Shown: positions 28,970 to 39,517, counted from the stretch's first letter. The stretch: DNA of 64,000 nucleotides from Massilia sp. Se16.2.3 (GCF_014171595.1 NZ_CP050451.1:1984001-2048000); one strand, 5' to 3'. Translations and numbers: made by a program. Notes: generated from the sequence alone by a model not told the origin.

Positions 28970-29977
28970 TCAGACCGGGCAGCTGCTCGCTGCGCGGTAG
29001 TCGATAACCTTGGTCTTGCCGTTGATGATGTCGGCCTTGACGGCATTGACGCGCTTCTCCATCTCCGGCGAGACGACCTTGCGGTTGTCCTTGTCCAGCA
29101 CCCAGTCCACGCCGCCTTCCTTCAGGCCCTTGTAGGTGGTGCCGGCCTTCCAGGTGCCGTTCTTGACCTGCATGAACGAGTCGTAGATGGCGATGTCGAC
29201 GCGCTTGACCATCGAGGTCAGCATCGAGCCCGGATGCAGGTAGTTCTGGTTCGAATCGACGCCGATGGCCAGCTTGCCTTTTTCCTTGGCCATCTGCAGC
29301 GCGCCCATGCCCGAACCGCCGGCCACGGCGAAGACGACGTCGGCGCCGCGGTCGAACTGCTGGCGTGCCAGTTCGCCACCCTTGGCCGGGTCGTTCCAGG
29401 CGGCGCTGGTGGTGCCGACCATGTTCGACATGATCTCGATCTTCGGCTGCTGCGCCTTGGCGCCCTGGCTATAGCCGCAGGCGAAGGCGCGGATCAGCGG
29501 GATGTCCATGCCGCCGACGAAACCGATCTTCTTCGATTTGGACGCCATGGCGGCGGCAACGCCGACCAGGTAGGAGCCTTCCTGTTCCTTGAACATGATC
29601 GAATTGACGTTCGCGCCAGGCGCGATCGAGTCGATCAGGACAAATTTCACCTTCGGGAATTCCTTGGCGACCTTGGCCACGGCCTGGGTCTGCGAGAAAC
29701 CGATGGCCGCGATCATGTCGAGCTTCTTGCGCGCCAGGCCGCGCATCACCTGCTCGGCCTGGGTATCGCTGTTGGCCTGCACCTCGATGTACGGGATGTT
29801 CGTTTCTTTCTTGAAGCGCTCGGCGCCTTCGAAAGCGGACTGGTTGAACGATTTGTCGAACTTGCCGCCGGCATCATAGACGATGCCCAGCTTCGGCGCG
29901 CCGGCCGGCGCGGCAGCGGCCGCGGTACCAGCGACGCACAGTGCCGCGATCGTCATGCTGAGTTGCTTGAATTTCAT
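28970..29977 (-). CDS. BMP-family nucleoside-binding protein of the ABC importer
   Basis: Periplasmic substrate-binding protein, 335 residues, with a signal peptide (LSMTIAALCVAGTAAAA). The Bmp/PnrA fold is clear: KLGIVYDAGGKFDKSFNQSA, VGGMDIPLIRAFACGY, VFAVAGGSGMGALQMAKE, AIGVDSNQNYLHPGSML. PnrA homologues bind purine or other nucleosides. There is no lipobox cysteine, so the protein is soluble. The frame is open upstream, but the ATG at 29977 has AGGAGCTCATTC and starts at the signal peptide. A TACAAT-like -10 lies on the minus strand at 30006-30001. Confidence 0.93.
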   Translation of the reverse strand: MKFKQLSMTIAALCVAGTAAAAAPAGAPKLGIVYDAGGKFDKSFNQSAFEGAERFKKETNIPYIEVQANSDTQAEQVMRGLARKKLDMIAAIGFSQTQAVAKVAKEFPKVKFVLIDSIAPGANVNSIMFKEQEGSYLVGVAAAMASKSKKIGFVGGMDIPLIRAFACGYSQGAKAQQPKIEIMSNMVGTTSAAWNDPAKGGELARQQFDRGADVVFAVAGGSGMGALQMAKEKGKLAIGVDSNQNYLHPGSMLTSMVKRVDIAIYDSFMQVKNGTWKAGTTYKGLKEGGVDWVLDKDNRKVVSPEMEKRVNAVKADIINGKTKVIDYRAASSCPV

Positions 29978-30379
29978 GAATGAGCTCCTGGAATTTCGAT
30001 ATTGTACCCGGCGCAACGGCTGTGTTGGGCTGGACGGCCTAGAGGCAAGGCTCAGCCCGGGTGGGTGTCCCACCTGGATAGAACGTGGTGCCGTGCGGAT
30101 TGTGGCAGTCCCGGCCATCTCATGCGGTTACGATTTGTATCCTTGCCCTCGCTCCAGCCCTGGGTGCGCGTGGATGTCGCGCCATCACCACAACATTGCG
30201 GGGAGTTCGGGGTAGCCATGCGCTGCGCCGGCGCCGGCGTGCCTTGTGCCGCGCGTTTTGCCGGTCGCTCTCACGCTGTCAAATATGCATCAGTCAGTAG
30301 ATGCATGACAAATACGATTTTACTTGGCAATTTATTCGGAGGAAATATAAATGCCGACAACATTCGGCATTTTTTTTCG
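29978..30379. other. Intergenic region between the importer operon and a hydrolase gene
   Basis: About 400 bases with no gene I can support. The left end must hold the promoter of the importer operon (minus strand). The right third is AT-rich, with repeated ATGCAT words near 30280-30305, and ends in a strong hairpin with a T-run on the plus strand. Confidence 0.4.
30349..30377 (+). terminator. Strong hairpin with T-run, no assigned upstream gene
   Basis: AAATGCCGA pairs with TCGGCATTT around CAACAT and is followed by seven more T on the plus strand. No plus-strand gene lies upstream, so it may end a small RNA, or act on the minus strand for the hydrolase gene that stops 3 bases away. It is preceded by GGAGG. 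Confidence 0.65.
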
Positions 30380-31255
30380 TTATGCCACAGATTGGACGAG
30401 CTGCGGTGCCGCGAGCGGCTGGCGGAAGCGGTCTGCGAGGAAGGCGGCGACGCGGCCCTGGGTCGCTTCCAGGTAGGGAATGTTCAGGTGGTCGGAACCG
30501 GGCACGATCTCGTCGGCGACCAGGTTGGCCAGCTTTTCGCACAGTTGGTCGGTATGCGAATGCGGCACGATGTCGTCGCTTTCGGCACGCAGCACATAGG
30601 TTGGTACCTTCAGCAGCGGGGCGTGCTTCACCGACTCGAAGCGGTGACGCAGCATGTATTCGATCGGCATGGCGCGGAACTTGCGCTTGGCAATCGCCAG
30701 GATCGAATCGTAGGGGGTGATCAGGACGACCGAATGCGCGGCGCGTTCCTTTGCCACCTGCACCGCGACGCCCGAGCCGAGGCTGCGGCCGACAACGGCG
30801 ATGCGGCGCGAATCGACCTGGCCGACCGTGGACAGCCAGTCGAACAGGGTGCAGCCGTCCTCGACCAGAAGGGTTTCATCGGGAATGCCCTGGGAATTGC
30901 CGTAGCCGCGGTAGTTCATGGCCAGCACCGTCATGTTCGGGAACAGATTGCCGGCATCGCGCACGACCCAGGAGACTTCTTCCGAGCGGCCGCCGAAATA
31001 CAGCACGGCCGGATGCGGGCCGGGCGTACGCGGCGTCATCAGCCAGCCGCACAGGCGGGTACCGTCTTTCGCGCGCAGGACGATCGGCCGGGTACGGTGG
31101 CCGCTGCTGCGCGGGCTGTTTACTTCGGGGATGATGGTCGGATTGAATACCAGCCGGCGCTGGTTGGCGGCGATCGCGGCCGTCAGCCCCAGCCACAACA
31201 CGCTGGCAAAACCCGCCATCCCTGCCGCCATTTTTTTCGAGGTATCCATGACCAC
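30380..31255 (-). CDS. Alpha/beta hydrolase, membrane-anchored or exported
   Basis: A 291-residue hydrolase of the alpha/beta fold. An N-terminal hydrophobic segment (GMAGFASVLWLGLTAAIAA, about 12-30) serves as a signal anchor. The nucleophile elbow is VGRSLGSG, the acid probably in RAESDDIVPH, and the histidine in PGSDHLNIPY. It resembles Bem46/FrsA-like serine hydrolases of unknown substrate. The start could be GTG at 31255, with GAGG well spaced, or ATG at 31249. It stands alone on the minus strand. Confidence 0.8.
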   Translation of the reverse strand: MVMDTSKKMAAGMAGFASVLWLGLTAAIAANQRRLVFNPTIIPEVNSPRSSGHRTRPIVLRAKDGTRLCGWLMTPRTPGPHPAVLYFGGRSEEVSWVVRDAGNLFPNMTVLAMNYRGYGNSQGIPDETLLVEDGCTLFDWLSTVGQVDSRRIAVVGRSLGSGVAVQVAKERAAHSVVLITPYDSILAIAKRKFRAMPIEYMLRHRFESVKHAPLLKVPTYVLRAESDDIVPHSHTDQLCEKLANLVADEIVPGSDHLNIPYLEATQGRVAAFLADRFRQPLAAPQLVQSVA

Positions 31256-31434
31256 AGTCTACCTCGGCGGTAGAAAAACGTTCTGTGCGTTATGTCGCCA
31301 TGCACTGCAGCATGAGTTTTGGTCAGCGTGGCAGTCGCTTTTTCGCTACAGCTGAGCTTGTTTTGGCATGGATGAGGCGGGCCGGGGCGGTTCGCGCCGG
31401 GCCTGCGACGCGACGGCGCCCGGGCGCAACCGGA

Positions 31435-31974
31435 TCAGCGCATTACCGGGCCGTTCGCGGGGACATATTTTTCGGCCGCGAGCATGGCATGCTTCATGGC
31501 CGCGTCGCCGGGTGCCTTGATTTCCGGTACGTCCTGCACCGGGCTCACACCCTTGACCCGCATGCCCTGCTCGTAGACCAGGCGTCCGCCGAACCAGCCC
31601 GACACCAGTACACCCGCCGCGGCCAGCGCCGACATCGCCAGCGAGCCGCCGCGATGGTGGCGCGTGTCCTTGCGCATGACGACGTTGGCAGCGGTAAGCG
31701 CCAGCGCGCCGGTGTTCAGGATTGCGTGGACATTCGCCGTGCGTTTGACGTCGGTATCGCGCTCGATGGCCATGTAGTCCATGGCACCGGCGACGCCGGC
31801 CGCCAGCCCGCCGATCAGGCCGCCCGCCAGGCTGTAATACGAGGCGTTAGCGTAATCGTCGTTGTCGGTGGCGCGGTGCATGGCGTCGAGGATGAAGCCG
31901 AATGGAATCAGGGCGGCTGGCGCGACGATCAGCATCGGGTGCAGCGGATGGCCGGCGAGCGTTGACTTGGGCAT
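31435..31974 (-). CDS. DUF2231 family inner-membrane protein
   Basis: A 179-residue membrane protein with the DUF2231 start (GHPLHPMLIVAPAALIPFGF) and about four transmembrane segments: near 10-30, 46-66, 88-105 and 120-140. Function is unknown; relatives often sit near oxidative-metabolism genes. The ATG at 31974 has AGGAGATCCGCC upstream, clearly better than the upstream Met in the same frame. It is divergent from the YciI-like gene. Confidence 0.85.
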   Translation of the reverse strand: MPKSTLAGHPLHPMLIVAPAALIPFGFILDAMHRATDNDDYANASYYSLAGGLIGGLAAGVAGAMDYMAIERDTDVKRTANVHAILNTGALALTAANVVMRKDTRHHRGGSLAMSALAAAGVLVSGWFGGRLVYEQGMRVKGVSPVQDVPEIKAPGDAAMKHAMLAAEKYVPANGPVMR

Positions 31975-32166
31975 GGCGGATCTCCTTCGTGGTCGTCTGG
32001 ATGAAGAAGAGTCTGACACAAGCCTGTGAACCCATCCGCACGGTTAATCCGGGAAATAATTGGCCGGAGCTGCACCGGCAAATGGTCGCGGCCGCGCAGC
32101 CGTGCGGCCTGCCCGCATCGGGTAACATGAACCTTTCATCGTGCCGCCAACCATCAAGGAAATATC

Positions 32167-32469
32167 GTGCATTACCTGCTGACCTACGACCTCGCCCCCG
32201 ACTATCTCGAACGCCGCGCTGAATTCCGCAACGAACACCTGCGCCTGGCGTGGGAAGCCCAGGAACGTGGCGAACTCGTGCTGGCCGGCGCGCTCGACGA
32301 GCCGGCGGACCGCGCACTGCTCGTTTTCAATTGCGACACCCCGGAGACTCCCCAGCTGTTCGCCGCCACGGATCCGTATGTGACCCATGGCCTGGTGCGC
32401 GCCTTCCACGTGCGGCCGTGGAATACGGTAGTTGGGGACATCGCCTTCAACCCGGTACGTCCGGGCTGA
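32167..32469 (+). CDS. YciI-like protein
   Basis: A 100-residue cytoplasmic protein of the YciI family (ferredoxin-like fold). It shows HYLLTYDLAPDYLERRAEFR, the His-Leu pair near residue 24, and GELVLAGALDEPADRALLVF. Members are often small enzymes or binding proteins of unknown substrate. The start is a GTG with AAGGAAATATC upstream; no ATG fits. It is convergent with the NHL-repeat gene. Confidence 0.85.
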   Translation: MHYLLTYDLAPDYLERRAEFRNEHLRLAWEAQERGELVLAGALDEPADRALLVFNCDTPETPQLFAATDPYVTHGLVRAFHVRPWNTVVGDIAFNPVRPG

Positions 32470-32580
32470 CGAGCCCAGGGCCGCTGGGGCATCGCCAGGC
32501 AGCCCGTCACAGGCGGCATGCGCAAGGTCGTCAGCAGCCGGCGGCGGCCAGCGGCCGCAACCAGCCTGCCGCGGCGGACC

Positions 32581-33776
32581 TCAGCGGGGCACCAGTCTCA
32601 GCACCAGGTTCTGCGTCGTGGCCGCCAGCGCGCCACCCTCCATCACTGCCAGCCCGCGTGGCGAATTCAGGCCGCCCGGCAGCGGGCCGAGCACGTTGTT
32701 CTGGCTGCCCGCCACGCCGATGACGGTAGCGACCGTGCCCCCGGTGCCGATGCGGCGGATGGTGCCGTTGCCGGTATCGGCGACGAACAGGTTGCCGCCG
32801 CGGTCGATCGTGAGGCCGGCGGCGCGGCAGAAGCGTGCCGCCACGGCCTGCCCGTCGGCGCTGCCGCATTGTCCGGCCGCCCCGGCCAGCGTACGTACCT
32901 CGCCCGAGGGTGAAATTTCGCGGATCGTCGAATTGCCGGTGTCGGCCACGTACAGATAGCCGGCATCGTCGACCTCGATGTCCTGAGGTTCGCAAAAGCG
33001 TGCCGTGCCGCCCCGGCCGTCGTTGCTGCCGCAGGCACCGGCCGTCCCGGCAATGGTGGTCACATTGTTGGCACGGTCGATGCGCCGGATCGTGTGGTTC
33101 AGGGTATCGGCGACGTACAGGTTGCCCTGGCGGTCGAGCGTAATGCCTTGCGGCGAGCAGAAGCGTGCCGTGCGGGCAGGGCCGTCGCTGCTGCCGCACT
33201 GTCCCGCTGCACCGGCCAGGGTGGTGACGGCACCGGCCGGGCTGATTTGCCGGATGGTCGAGTTGCCGGTGTCGGTCAGGTACAGGTTGCCGTCGGCGTC
33301 GACTTCCAGCCGGGTCGGCGCATTGAAGCGCGCGCCAGTGCCGGCGCCGTCGCTGCTGCCGATGGCGCCCGCGCTGCCGGCATGGGTGACCGCGACGCCC
33401 TGCGGCGAGACCTTGCGGATCGTGCTGCCGTTTTTCTCGGCGACGTACAGGTTGCCGTCGGGCGCGTGCACGATGCCTTCGGGGGCGTCGAAGCGGGCGT
33501 TCGACCCGGAGCCGTCGAGCGAACCGCCGCAGGTCGGACAGAGTCCGCCAGCGATCAGGAACACACCGCTGTCGCCCGGCGGGCGGCCGTGACCGGCCAG
33601 CCAGGATGGTCGGGTTCATCGTCGTCGTAGTCGCTGTAGCCGATACCGATGGCGACGCCGCCACCGCAGGCGGCCAGCGCCCCGCACAAGCCCAGCGGCC
33701 ACAGCCAGCGCGGCAACCTCGATAACAATCGGCTGATGAAGCGGCGCAGGGCGTGCGCGAAAGGCGGCAAGCGCAT
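32581..33776 (-). pseudogene. NHL-repeat lipoprotein, frameshifted near its N-terminus
   Basis: Exported lipoprotein with a six-bladed NHL propeller. The N-terminal part has a signal and lipobox (LCGALAACGGG), then DYDDDEPDHPGWPV. Near 33585-33600 the frame changes, and the propeller follows: six repeats with GNLYVADTLNHTIRRI-type strands separated by GxxGxCGSxDG loops. NHL proteins bind ligands or proteins, or act as lyases; no catalytic residues can be named. The ATG at 33776 has GGAGGAGACATC upstream. The break is a single-base change in a GC-rich tract. Confidence 0.75.
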
Positions 33777-33977
33777 GATGTCTCCTCCGGATGGCGGTCG
33801 GCGCCGCTGTTTGTCTGATCGAGGTTAATGGTCGCCAGGGGTGCGGGCATGAGCGCGATCAAGCGTGCGCAGGTACGAAATGCCCTGTCGGCCGGACGCC
33901 ACGGGCAGCGACCTTTCATTCGTGCAAGCCCTGTTCGGTTACACTTGCCCGGCTATCAATTCCAAGCTGGAGAGTGC

Positions 33978-34670
33978 ATGCACACTGCCGTCAACCTGTG
34001 GCCGCTGCTGGGCGTGGCCGTCATCGCCGCGGGCTTCCTGCTGCGTGCCAATCCCGTGCTGGTGGTGGTCGCCGCCTGCGGCGTCACTGGCGCCGCCGCG
34101 GCGCTGCCCGTCATGCATGTGCTCGAGTCGCTCGGCACGGCCTTCATCAAGACCCGCAACCTGCCGCTGGTGCTGCTGTTGCCCCTCGCGGCGGTCGGCC
34201 TGCTCGAGCGTTTCGGGCTGAAGGAGCACGCCAAGGCCAGCATCGCGCGCATCCGCTCGGCTACCACGGGGCGCCTGCTGATCGTCTACCTGTTCCTGCG
34301 CGAGATCTCGGCCGCCGCCGGTCTCACCAGCCTGGGCGGGCAGCCGTCGATGGTGCGGCCGCTGGTGGCGCCCCTGGCCGAAGGTGCGGCCGAAGCGCGC
34401 AACGGCAAGCTGTCCGACCGCCTGCGCTACCGCATCCGCGCGATGGCCGCGGCCACCGACAACGTCGGCCTGTTCTTCGGCGAAGACATTTTTGTTGCCT
34501 TCGGGGCGATCGTGCTGATGCAGACCATCCTGCGGGCCGAGGGCATCGAGGTCGACCCGATGCGCATGGCGCTTTGGGGCATCCCGACCGCCGTCTGCGC
34601 CTTCGTGATCCACAGCTGGAACCTGCGCCGCCTCGACGCCGCCATCCGCCGCGAAGGGGAGGGCAAGTGA
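33978..34670 (+). CDS. DUF969 family membrane protein
   Basis: A 230-residue inner-membrane protein with about five hydrophobic segments and family motifs FIKTRNLPLVLLLPLAAVGL, FLREISAAAGLTSLGGQP and ATDNVGLFFGEDIFVAFGA. DUF969 and DUF979 genes are nearly always adjacent and often followed by pyrrolidone-carboxylate peptidase, as here, so a transporter for pyroglutamyl compounds is a reasonable but unproven guess. The ATG at 33978 has GGAGAGTGC upstream. Its stop overlaps the GTG of the DUF979 gene. Confidence 0.85.
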   Translation: MHTAVNLWPLLGVAVIAAGFLLRANPVLVVVAACGVTGAAAALPVMHVLESLGTAFIKTRNLPLVLLLPLAAVGLLERFGLKEHAKASIARIRSATTGRLLIVYLFLREISAAAGLTSLGGQPSMVRPLVAPLAEGAAEARNGKLSDRLRYRIRAMAAATDNVGLFFGEDIFVAFGAIVLMQTILRAEGIEVDPMRMALWGIPTAVCAFVIHSWNLRRLDAAIRREGEGK

Positions 34671-35628
34671 TCTTTTCGCTCGGATTGCTGTATGTACTGG
34701 TCGGCCTGCTGCTGGCCTTTGTCGCCGTGCTCACCGCGCTCGACCGCGCCCACCCTCGCCGCTTCACGAGCGCGCTGTTCTGGGGCCTGTACGCCGCCGT
34801 CTACCTGTTCGGCGACTTCATGGCACCCGCACTGGCCGGCGCCATCATGATCGCGATGGCGCTGCTGGCCGGCTGCGGGCTGGTCAGGGCCGGCGGCCAC
34901 GGCACGCTCGACGAAGGGACACGCTCCGCCAGCGCCGCGCGCCCTGGGCAACCGCCTGTTCCTGCCTGCGCTGGTGATCCCGATCGTGACCGTGCTCGGA
35001 GCGACGCTATTGAAGGATGTGCACATCGGCGAGCTGGCCCTGTTCGACAAGGCGCACCTGACCCTGGCCAGCCTCGGCCTGGGCGCGCTGCTGGCGGTGG
35101 CGGCGGCCTGCTGGCTGACCCGCGCCAGTCCCCTGCAGGGGCGTGCGCGAAGCGCACCGGCTGGTCGACGCCATGAGCTGGGCGGTGACGCTGCCGCACA
35201 TGCTGGCCGTGCTCGGGCTGCTGTTCTCGGAAGCCGGCGTCGGGCGCGCTGTCGCCCACGTCAGCACGGCCTGGTTCGACATCGATTCGCGCCTGGCCGC
35301 GGTCTGCCTGTATTGCATCGGCATGGCCCTGTTCACCATAATCATGGGAAATGGCTTTGCGGCGTTCCCGGTAATTGCCGGCGGTATCGGCGTGCCCTTG
35401 CTGGTTCGACAATATGGCGCCGATCCGGCCGTGATGGCTGCCATCGGCATGTTCAGTGCGTATTGCGGCACATTAATGACGCCGATGGCGGCGAACTTTA
35501 ATATCGTGCCGGCGGCCCTGCTGGAGTTGCCCGACAAGAACGCGGTGATCAAGGCGCAGATTCCGACCGCGCTGCCCTTACTGGCGGCGAACATCGTCCT
35601 CCTGTATTTCCTGATGAACCTTTCCTGA
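34667..35628 (+). pseudogene. DUF979 family membrane protein, two frameshifts
   Basis: Partner of DUF969. It starts at a GTG overlapping the DUF969 stop (GTGA) with IFSLGLLYVLVGLLLAFVAV. The frame shifts near 34930-34950, after GTRSASAAR, to RALGNRLFLPALVIPIVTV. It shifts again near 35133-35145, in a four-G run, to EAHRLVDAMSWAVTLPHMLAVLG, then NGFAAFPVIAGGIGVPLLV and MTPMAANFNIVPAALLE. Read through, it is about 320 residues with eight or so helices, a normal family length. Both breaks look like single-base errors in GC runs. Confidence 0.78.
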
Positions 35629-35641
35629 TGGATCAATAGCG

Positions 35642-36286
35642 ATGAAAAAGACTGTGCTGCTGACCGGTTTCGAACCCTTCAACGGAGCGAGCATCAACCC
35701 GGCCTGGGAGGCGGTGCGTGCGCTCAAGGGCTGGCGTGGCGAAGACTTCCTGGTGGAAGTGCTGCAGCTACCCTGCGTGTTCGGTTTCGCCAACCGCGTG
35801 CTGCGCGGCGCAATCGACGAGATCAAGCCGGACGTCGTGATCTGCGTCGGCCAGGCGGGAGGGCGCGCCGACCTGACCGTCGAGCGCGTTGCGATCAACG
35901 TCGACGACGCACCGATTGTCGACAACGACATGCAGCAGCCGATCGACGCGCCGATCGTCGCCGGCGGACCGGCCGCCTACTTCGCGACGCTGCCGGTGAA
36001 AGCCATCGTTGCCGCCATGCGCGAGCGCGATTTGCGCGCATCGGTGTCGCAGACGGCCGGCACTTTCGTGTGCAATCACGTGTTCTATGGCTTGATGGAC
36101 CATGTCGACGGCAGCGCGATCCAGGGCGGGTTCATCCACGTGCCTTACCTGCCCGAGCAGGCCGCAGCGTTCCCGGGCGCGCCATCGATGGCCCTGGCCG
36201 ACATCGTCGAGGGATTAAGGGTGGCAGTGGAAGTCGCCGTGCGGGGTGGCGGTGAACAGGCTCAGGTGGAAGGCGCGACCCACTAA
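35642..36286 (+). CDS. pcp: Pyrrolidone-carboxylate peptidase
   Basis: Cytosolic cysteine peptidase (C15) that removes N-terminal pyroglutamate. The 214-residue protein has TGFEPFNGASINPAW at the start, the catalytic glutamate in TVERVAINVDDA, the cysteine in GTFVCNHVFYGL and the histidine in GGFIHVPYLPEQ. It begins 13 bases after the DUF979 gene, so it is the third gene of a DUF969-DUF979-pcp operon. A REP-like pair follows directly. Confidence 0.95.
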   Translation: MKKTVLLTGFEPFNGASINPAWEAVRALKGWRGEDFLVEVLQLPCVFGFANRVLRGAIDEIKPDVVICVGQAGGRADLTVERVAINVDDAPIVDNDMQQPIDAPIVAGGPAAYFATLPVKAIVAAMRERDLRASVSQTAGTFVCNHVFYGLMDHVDGSAIQGGFIHVPYLPEQAAAFPGAPSMALADIVEGLRVAVEVAVRGGGEQAQVEGATH

Positions 36287-36287
36287 T

Positions 36288-36454
36288 GTAGGGTGGGTGC
36301 GGCCGGCGAGGCTCCGCCCACGCGGTACGGCGGTCAATTTGCGATTGCGTTTGCAAATAGACCTTCCCCATGCGTCACGGGGTGTGACCAACAGCGCCGC
36401 CGATCAAGCGATGATACCGCGTGGGCGGAGCCTCGCCGGCCGCACCCACCCTAC
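36288..36454. repeat. 167-bp paired REP-like element with 40-bp perfect inverted arms
   Basis: The arms at 36288-36327 and 36415-36454 are identical over 40 bases in inverted orientation, starting GTAGGGTGGGTGCGG at the outer ends and ending ACGCGGTA at the inner ends. The 87-base spacer is unrelated. It lies between pcp and the convergent LysR gene. Confidence 0.95.
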
Positions 36455-36467
36455 GAACCCGTTGAAC

Positions 36468-36526
36468 GGGCGGGCGGCGCACGTGCCGCCATTGCGCATC
36501 GTGCCGGATGCAGCCGCCCGCCCTAC
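36468..36526. repeat. Additional REP-like inverted pair
   Basis: GGGCGGGCGGC (36468-36478) and GCCGCCCGCCC (36513-36523) pair, with CTAC following the right arm as in the REP family. It ends 4 bases from the LysR stop codon. Confidence 0.7.
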
Positions 36527-36530
36527 GAAT

Positions 36531-37433
36531 TCAATCCCCGTCCGGCTTCACGATCTTCAAAAACGCCCGCACCACCGGCGCATCGTCCTGCCCCGGATAC
36601 GTGATGTACAGATTCGCCGACGGCGGATTCGTCCGGATCGGCACGAACACCACGCCCGGCCAGCCGATGCGGCTGGTCGTCTCCGGCAGCAACGCCACGC
36701 CCAGGCCGGCCCCCACCATCGCCAGCAGCGTTTGCGGTTCTGCCGCTTCCTGGAAGATGGTCGGCTGGAAGCCGGCGGCGATGCAGCAGCCGATCAGGTA
36801 GCGCGGCTCGGCGGACTGGTTCAGGTGCAGCGTCAGCATCGGTTCGCTGGCGATGTCGAGCAGCTCGATCGCCTCGCGCTGCGCCAGCGGATGGTGCTTG
36901 TGCACGGCCACGCACACGTTCTCGCGGAAGCACAGTTCCTGGTGCAGGCCGGCAGCCTTCAGGGATTCGTCGTCGAGGCGCGGCTCGCGCCAGAAGCCGA
37001 CATCGATCTGCTTCGACCGCAGCGCCTCGAACTGCTCGTCGGGACCGAGTTCGTGGATGGTCCAGGTCACGCGCGGGAACTCGGACTGGAAGCGCTCGAG
37101 CAGGCTCGGGATCGGGCCCCACATCGCCGAGCCGACGATGCCCACGCGCAGGCGCCCGACTTCGCCGCGGTCGATCTGGCGGATGGTGTCGATCGTCATG
37201 CGCATGCGCCCCAGCAGGTCCGATGCCTCCGCCATCAGCGCCTTGCCCGCCACCGTCAGCTCGAAGCTGCGCGTGGTGCGCGCGAACAGGCGCACGCCGA
37301 GTTCCGACTCGAGCTTCATGATCTGCTGCGACAGGGGAGGCTGCGAAATGTGCAGGCGTTCGGCGGCGCGGCTGAAGCTCTTTTCCTCGGCCACGGCCAG
37401 GAAGTACTTCAACTGTTTCAGGTCGATCGACAT
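36531..37433 (-). CDS. LysR-family transcriptional regulator
   Basis: A 300-residue regulator with an N-terminal winged helix (LKQLKYFLAVAEEKSFSRAA, HISQPPLSQQI, about 6-45) and an effector domain from about 92 (RLRVGIVGSAMWGPIPSLL). It is similar to the BenM/CatR branch. It lies 9 bases downstream of the pseudouridine glycosidase gene on the same strand, so it is probably in that operon; its target is likely local but cannot be proved. Confidence 0.9.
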   Translation of the reverse strand: MSIDLKQLKYFLAVAEEKSFSRAAERLHISQPPLSQQIMKLESELGVRLFARTTRSFELTVAGKALMAEASDLLGRMRMTIDTIRQIDRGEVGRLRVGIVGSAMWGPIPSLLERFQSEFPRVTWTIHELGPDEQFEALRSKQIDVGFWREPRLDDESLKAAGLHQELCFRENVCVAVHKHHPLAQREAIELLDIASEPMLTLHLNQSAEPRYLIGCCIAAGFQPTIFQEAAEPQTLLAMVGAGLGVALLPETTSRIGWPGVVFVPIRTNPPSANLYITYPGQDDAPVVRAFLKIVKPDGD

Positions 37434-37442
37434 GGCGGCGGA

Positions 37443-38357
<915 letters not shown>

Positions 38358-38377
38358 GGTGGTCCAGGATCCAATAA

Positions 38378-39481
38378 TCAGTTGAGGGCGCCGAAGGTTT
38401 CCGGCGCCAGTTGCGGGCAGACGGTCTGGCGGCATTCGATCGTCATGGCCGACAGTTGCAGGCCGCGGCGGCAGGCCAGGGCCAGGTCGCTGCCGCCGCT
38501 GTGCAGCGACAGCACGACCGCGGCGGCAAAGGCGTCGCCGGCACCGGTGACGTCCACCACTTGCGCCGGCGGCGCTTGCAGGCGTTCGACGGCGCCGCCG
38601 CTGGTAAAGAGCACGCCGCGCGCGCCCAGCGTCACCACCACGTCCTCGGCGCCTTGCGCCTGCACTTCGCGGCAGGCCGCCGCCAGTTCGGCTTCGCCAG
38701 GCAGGTCGCGGCCCACGCGCGTGGCCAGTTCGCCTTCGTTCAGGATGAGGAGGCGCACCCCGGCAAGGGACTTCGGCAACCGGTTCATCTTCGGTTCCGA
38801 CACCGCTACCAGCACCACCGAGATGCTGTCGCGCGCGGCGTCGCGCTGCAGGGTGGCGATGGCATCCATCGTCAGGTTCAGGTCGGCCACGATCAGCGAA
38901 GCGCCGGCGCGCTGCTGCTGGCGCATGTCGAGGAAGGCGGGCGTGATGCGGTCGTACAGCGCCATGTCGGCCAGGGCGACGAGCATCTGGCCTTCGCCGT
39001 CGAGCACCGCCGTGTAGGTGCCGCTGCCGGCGTCGTCGAGTTTCAGGGTGCCGCGGGTATCGATGCCGACGCTTTCGGCATGGGCGAGCAGGGCGCGTCC
39101 GGAGGAATCGTTGCCGACCGCCGTGATCAGCGACACCGGCGCGCCCATCCGCGCCAGGTTCTCGGCGATGTTGCGCGCCACCCCGCCGAAGGACTCGACC
39201 CCGCTGGCCGGATTGGAAGTGCCCATTACCAGCGTGCCGTTTGCGCGCAGCTTGCGGTCGAGATTGGCTGCGCCCACGCACAGGATGGGCCGATGGTCGG
39301 GCAGTACGTAGGCACGTCCCAGCAGGCGGCGTTCGCGCACCAGCGTGGCAATGTAGCCGGCCACGGCGGAACGCGACAAGCCGAGCTCGGCGGCGAGATC
39401 CTGTTGCGAGATGAAGGGGTTCGCACGGATCAGCTCGTACAACTGTTCTTTTTTCGAGAGTTCAGTCACGGTCGGGACCAT
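38378..39481 (-). CDS. PfkB-family kinase with N-terminal winged helix, probable pseudouridine kinase and regulator
   Basis: Probable kinase making pseudouridine 5'-phosphate for PsuG. The 367-residue protein has an N-terminal HTH of about 60 residues ([20 protein letters not shown]), then a PfkB kinase domain ([26 protein letters not shown], and [14 protein letters not shown] with catalytic Asp316). The HTH fusion, also seen in some other sugar kinases, suggests it binds its own promoter. Two near-palindromic ACAAATGTTTGT boxes lie 4 to 36 bases upstream of the start. The start is the ATG at 39481. Confidence 0.85.
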   Translation of the reverse strand: MVPTVTELSKKEQLYELIRANPFISQQDLAAELGLSRSAVAGYIATLVRERRLLGRAYVLPDHRPILCVGAANLDRKLRANGTLVMGTSNPASGVESFGGVARNIAENLARMGAPVSLITAVGNDSSGRALLAHAESVGIDTRGTLKLDDAGSGTYTAVLDGEGQMLVALADMALYDRITPAFLDMRQQQRAGASLIVADLNLTMDAIATLQRDAARDSISVVLVAVSEPKMNRLPKSLAGVRLLILNEGELATRVGRDLPGEAELAAACREVQAQGAEDVVVTLGARGVLFTSGGAVERLQAPPAQVVDVTGAGDAFAAAVVLSLHSGGSDLALACRRGLQLSAMTIECRQTVCPQLAPETFGALN

Positions 39482-39484
39482 TCA

Positions 39485-39517
39485 ACAAATGTTTGTCAAT
39501 GCTAGACAAATGTTTGA
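39485..39517. promoter_or_regulatory. Two operator-like boxes upstream of the HTH-kinase
   Basis: ACAAATGTTTGT (39485-39496) and ACAAATGTTTGA (39506-39517) are direct copies, each nearly palindromic, with starts 21 bases apart, which is two helical turns. They abut the kinase start codon, so bound protein would block transcription. Confidence 0.6.

Noticed and set aside
30351..30470. Small gene starting ATGCCGACA after GGAGG
   Set aside because: The start codon lies in the terminator stem, and the frame runs antisense into the hydrolase gene with no plausible product.
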